From Pseudomonas sp. (GTDB taxonomy: Bacteria; Pseudomonadota; Gammaproteobacteria; Pseudomonadales; Pseudomonadaceae), in NCBI RefSeq assembly GCF_030683065.1, contig NZ_JAUXMX010000048.1, positions 1 to 49,939 of the forward strand: a DNA stretch of 49,939 nucleotides, written 5' to 3'. A program made the translations under genes and the position numbers. A model generated the notes under the pieces. The model saw only the letters and a program-made list of their open reading frames with translations. It searched no databases and was not told the origin of the DNA. This document shows, in pieces, positions 48,801 through 49,939 of this stretch. Each line of letters begins with the position of its first letter. The stretch's first letter is position 1.

Positions 48801-49939
48801 TTGCCCCCCGGATGGTGATCGTCAGGGTCGCAGTGCCTGGGTCGCCGTCGGCGTCCTGCATGGTGTAGCTGAAGGTTTCTGTGAGGCTCTCGCCTTCATC
48901 CAGGGCCTGGACTAGTGGATTGCTGTTGTCCAGCAGGTAGCTGTAGGTGCCGTTGCCGGTGTCGGTAAAGGTGCCGTAACTGGCCGCGGTACTGCTCCAG
49001 CTGACCAAGCTGATCGGCGCATCCGCGCCCGGTTGGCCGTTGGGGTGCAGGTCGTTGGTCAGCACGTTGCCGCTGATTGGCGCGATCGCGTCTTCGCCGA
49101 TGCTGTTGCTGTCGTCGACCGCGTTCGGTACGTCGTCGACGATCTCGATAAGGATGCTCGCTGGCGCCGAGCTGGCCGTGCCATCGAAGACGCTGAGGCT
49201 AAAGCTGTCGGTCTCGATACCTGGGCCATCGCTGGTCGGGCTGGTCAGTTCATAGCTGTAGCTGGCCACACCGCTGGCCGCGTTGTAGGTGTTGATGGTC
49301 AGGGTGCCGTTGCTGCCGGCGAAGCTGCTGCCGGCCAGACTGGCGATGGCCACGGTGACACCGTTGATGGTTACGCTTTCAAGATCATCGAGGCCATCGG
49401 CGTCGCTCAGGGTGAAGGTGCCGCTGGCAAACTCACCGTTGCCGGCTGCCGCCGAGCCATTGGCCAGACCGGCTTCGAACACCTGATCGTTAGCACCGTC
49501 GTTGCCCGGATCAACGTTGACCAACGGCACATCATTGCTGCCGGTAATGGTGATCGTCAGGGTCGCAGTGTCTGGGTCGCCGTCGGCGTCCTGCATGGTG
49601 TAGCTGAAGGTTTCCGTGAGGCTCTCGCCCTCATCCAGGGCCTGAACCAATGGGTTGCTGTTGTCCAGCAGGTAGCTGTAGGTGCCGTTGCCGGTGTCGG
49701 TAAAGGTGCCGTAACTGGCCGCGGTGCTGCTCCAGCTGACCAAGCTGATCGGCGCATCCGCGCCTGGTTGGCCGTTGGGGTGTAGGTCGTTGGTCAGTAC
49801 GTTGCCGCTGATTGGCGCGACCGCGTCTTCGCCGATGCTGTTGCTGTCGTCGACCGCGTTCGGTACGTCGTCGACGATCTCGATAACGATGCTCGCTGGC
49901 GCCGATGACTGTGTACCGTCCGAGGCGCTCAAGACGAAT
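45814..49939 (-). CDS. C-terminal part of a giant RTX adhesin (partial at window edge)
   Basis: At least 1374 residues are visible; the reading frame is open to the window edge, so the N-terminus, including any LapG cleavage site, is not seen. In order: two copies of a 245-residue cadherin-like/VCBS unit (GNVLTNDLHPNG, GTFTDTGNGTYSYLLDNS, FSYTMQDADGDP), a related divergent repeat, and a long beta-rich linker. A von Willebrand A domain follows (47300-46650) with MIDAS residues DSSGSM, a threonine in NGWTNYEAG and an aspartate in VFVSDGAPN. RTX calcium-binding nonapeptides (GGSGNDVLF) lie at 46600-46530 and 46370-46150, then a C-terminal type I secretion region. This fits LapA-type biofilm adhesins. 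No secretion genes lie nearby to the left. Confidence 0.9.
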   Translation of the reverse strand, partial: FVLSASDGTQSSAPASIVIEIVDDVPNAVDDSNSIGEDAVAPISGNVLTNDLHPNGQPGADAPISLVSWSSTAASYGTFTDTGNGTYSYLLDNSNPLVQALDEGESLTETFSYTMQDADGDPDTATLTITITGSNDVPLVNVDPGNDGANDQVFEAGLANGSAAAGNGEFASGTFTLSDADGLDDLESVTINGVTVAIASLAGSSFAGSNGTLTINTYNAASGVASYSYELTSPTSDGPGIETDSFSLSVFDGTASSAPASILIEIVDDVPNAVDDSNSIGEDAIAPISGNVLTNDLHPNGQPGADAPISLVSWSSTAASYGTFTDTGNGTYSYLLDNSNPLVQALDEGESLTETFSYTMQDADGDPGTATLTITIRGANDSAQVVTAALQGPDETVYEKGLTSAADTSETTGGSFTVSATDGIASVTVGGVSLNLAQLQALAASHQVINTGEGLLTLTNYTGTASAGTLSYSYTLSATIDNDSHTGATGTHFDDSITISVLGVGGSSASDELIVRIIDDVPTLTTVAPASLSNDPSGYATGTSDPVIGADAPGSADLTGNIAGWNGTSVTFGASSLTSGGNTVYYSVNPDDTGTLYAFTSATPAHYTGGVGQSLIFTLTYDVAGNYVIDMTGKLDGPVQVFGAMFNQNIGGNQDYLLVTDTGGLYKPGDSIPAGQTVVMSVDSSVGTVNSSQQGLAADSQWISSDVALYFTFTSPVVSAQFSIDIQGSGSTNVVNWTVYGQDALGNSVTESGATVFTENVLTTIPTLLTGITRIDLSDTEGAGFRVNGSSIVDRIEEDPIGTSFQVGVVDADGDSASATLDVVFQPQFAGQLVVGSNAADVAGSAFLYVTPTGAGVITGKDGNDILVGDEGRSDLLGKNVNMILVLDSSGSMTTDISFNGTIMSRMDALKLAVNGLLAGLAVSAADNVRIQLIDFNNSAKSLGVFDIKGGELTAAQNAVNGLTTNGWTNYEAGLQVALNWVASVGADAPHTGANVINQVVFVSDGAPNSWLAGDSTNLNNTVTNGATSTAVAHVLGAHNPSGSQNDDTVSEVALLEASFGQIQAVGINVGGAALDILNQVEGELSSVSPDVASNITTGEQLASVLADFNPEVQLYDAGNDTILGGAGDDLIFGDVLYTDILAAAAALPTSAGAGWQVFALLEAGAGAGGYATWTRADTLDYVLTHADELAQESGRALGHDTIDAGAGNDLVYGQEGNDTLFGGSGNDVLFGGSGNDTLLGGDGDDILIGGLGADIMSGGAGQDTFIWQLGHLGGGVDHITDFFIGSNIGDSDVLDLSQLLTGADTSIASLQSYLDFAFAGTTTTISVSTNVGGPVEQQIVLDNINLSTFYGTASEASIITSLLDDNALKVDTV
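48812..49170. repeat. Adhesin repeat, copy 2 (735-base period)
   Basis: It matches 49547-49905 with about 13 mismatches in 359 bases by eye, at a constant offset of 735 bases (245 codons). It encodes the GNVLTND...DADGDP part of the VCBS-like unit. Confidence 0.92.
49547..49905. repeat. Adhesin repeat, copy 1 (735-base period)
   Basis: It is the partner of 48812-49170. The residues at the window edge (SDGTQSSAPASIV) again resemble the end of the following unit (FDGTASSAPASIL), so the array continues outside the window. Confidence 0.92.

Overview
The window is chromosomal DNA from a gammaproteobacterium, almost certainly a Pseudomonas. It has high GC and long GC-rich genes. The gene sets are typical Pseudomonas ones: adk/ppc, rnd/ycgL/hydroxyacid dehydrogenase, a family I.1 lipase with its foldase, OprD, FimV and recQ/yecA. 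Several families of short palindromic REP-type repeats sit in the spacers. No tRNA, rRNA, insertion sequence, prophage or CRISPR array was found. All genes look intact except the last, which runs off the right edge.

Layout. (1) 1-10.6 kb is housekeeping: a REP pair and terminator, adk, ppc, small conserved proteins, an HNH protein, a SpoU/TrmH-type methyltransferase, a secreted gluzincin-like peptidase, a YcgN protein, and the tight rnd-ycgL-hydroxyacid dehydrogenase operon. (2) 10.7-16.6 kb holds a divergent SDR/LysR pair, a membrane-anchored beta-propeller protein, a spermidine synthase-like protein, a sulfurtransferase and an unknown protein. (3) 16.8-22.1 kb is a lipase region: glutathione peroxidase, lipA, the lipase foldase and a hybrid histidine kinase lie in line on the minus strand, and a LuxR-type response regulator converges on the kinase. 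(4) 22.3-30.3 kb holds a DUF5610 protein, an OprD porin, an ammonium transporter, a three-gene YqjD/YqjE/YqjK-like membrane operon, and dgt followed by a FUSC-like membrane protein. (5) 30.4-37.8 kb holds a large HD-GYP signalling protein with an internal insertion, YggL, PBP4 (dacB), an unknown protein, a CynX-type MFS transporter and a SelT/SelW-like protein. (6) 37.9-45.7 kb holds a FimV paralog, a marR-MFS operon, recQ divergent from yecA, and a DUF454 membrane protein. (7) 45.8 kb to the edge is the C-terminal part of a giant type I-secreted RTX adhesin with near-identical repeats and a von Willebrand A domain.

Working together. The strongest functional units are the lipase with its dedicated foldase, possibly co-transcribed with a sensor kinase; the MarR-controlled efflux pair; and the rnd operon. 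The adhesin, the FimV paralog and the HD-GYP protein (a likely c-di-GMP phosphodiesterase) all point to surface attachment, but they are not contiguous and no direct link is visible. I did not find a clearly new multi-gene system. The best candidates for follow-up are the lipase-foldase-kinase arrangement, the large insertion inside the HD-GYP domain, and the homogenised adhesin repeats.
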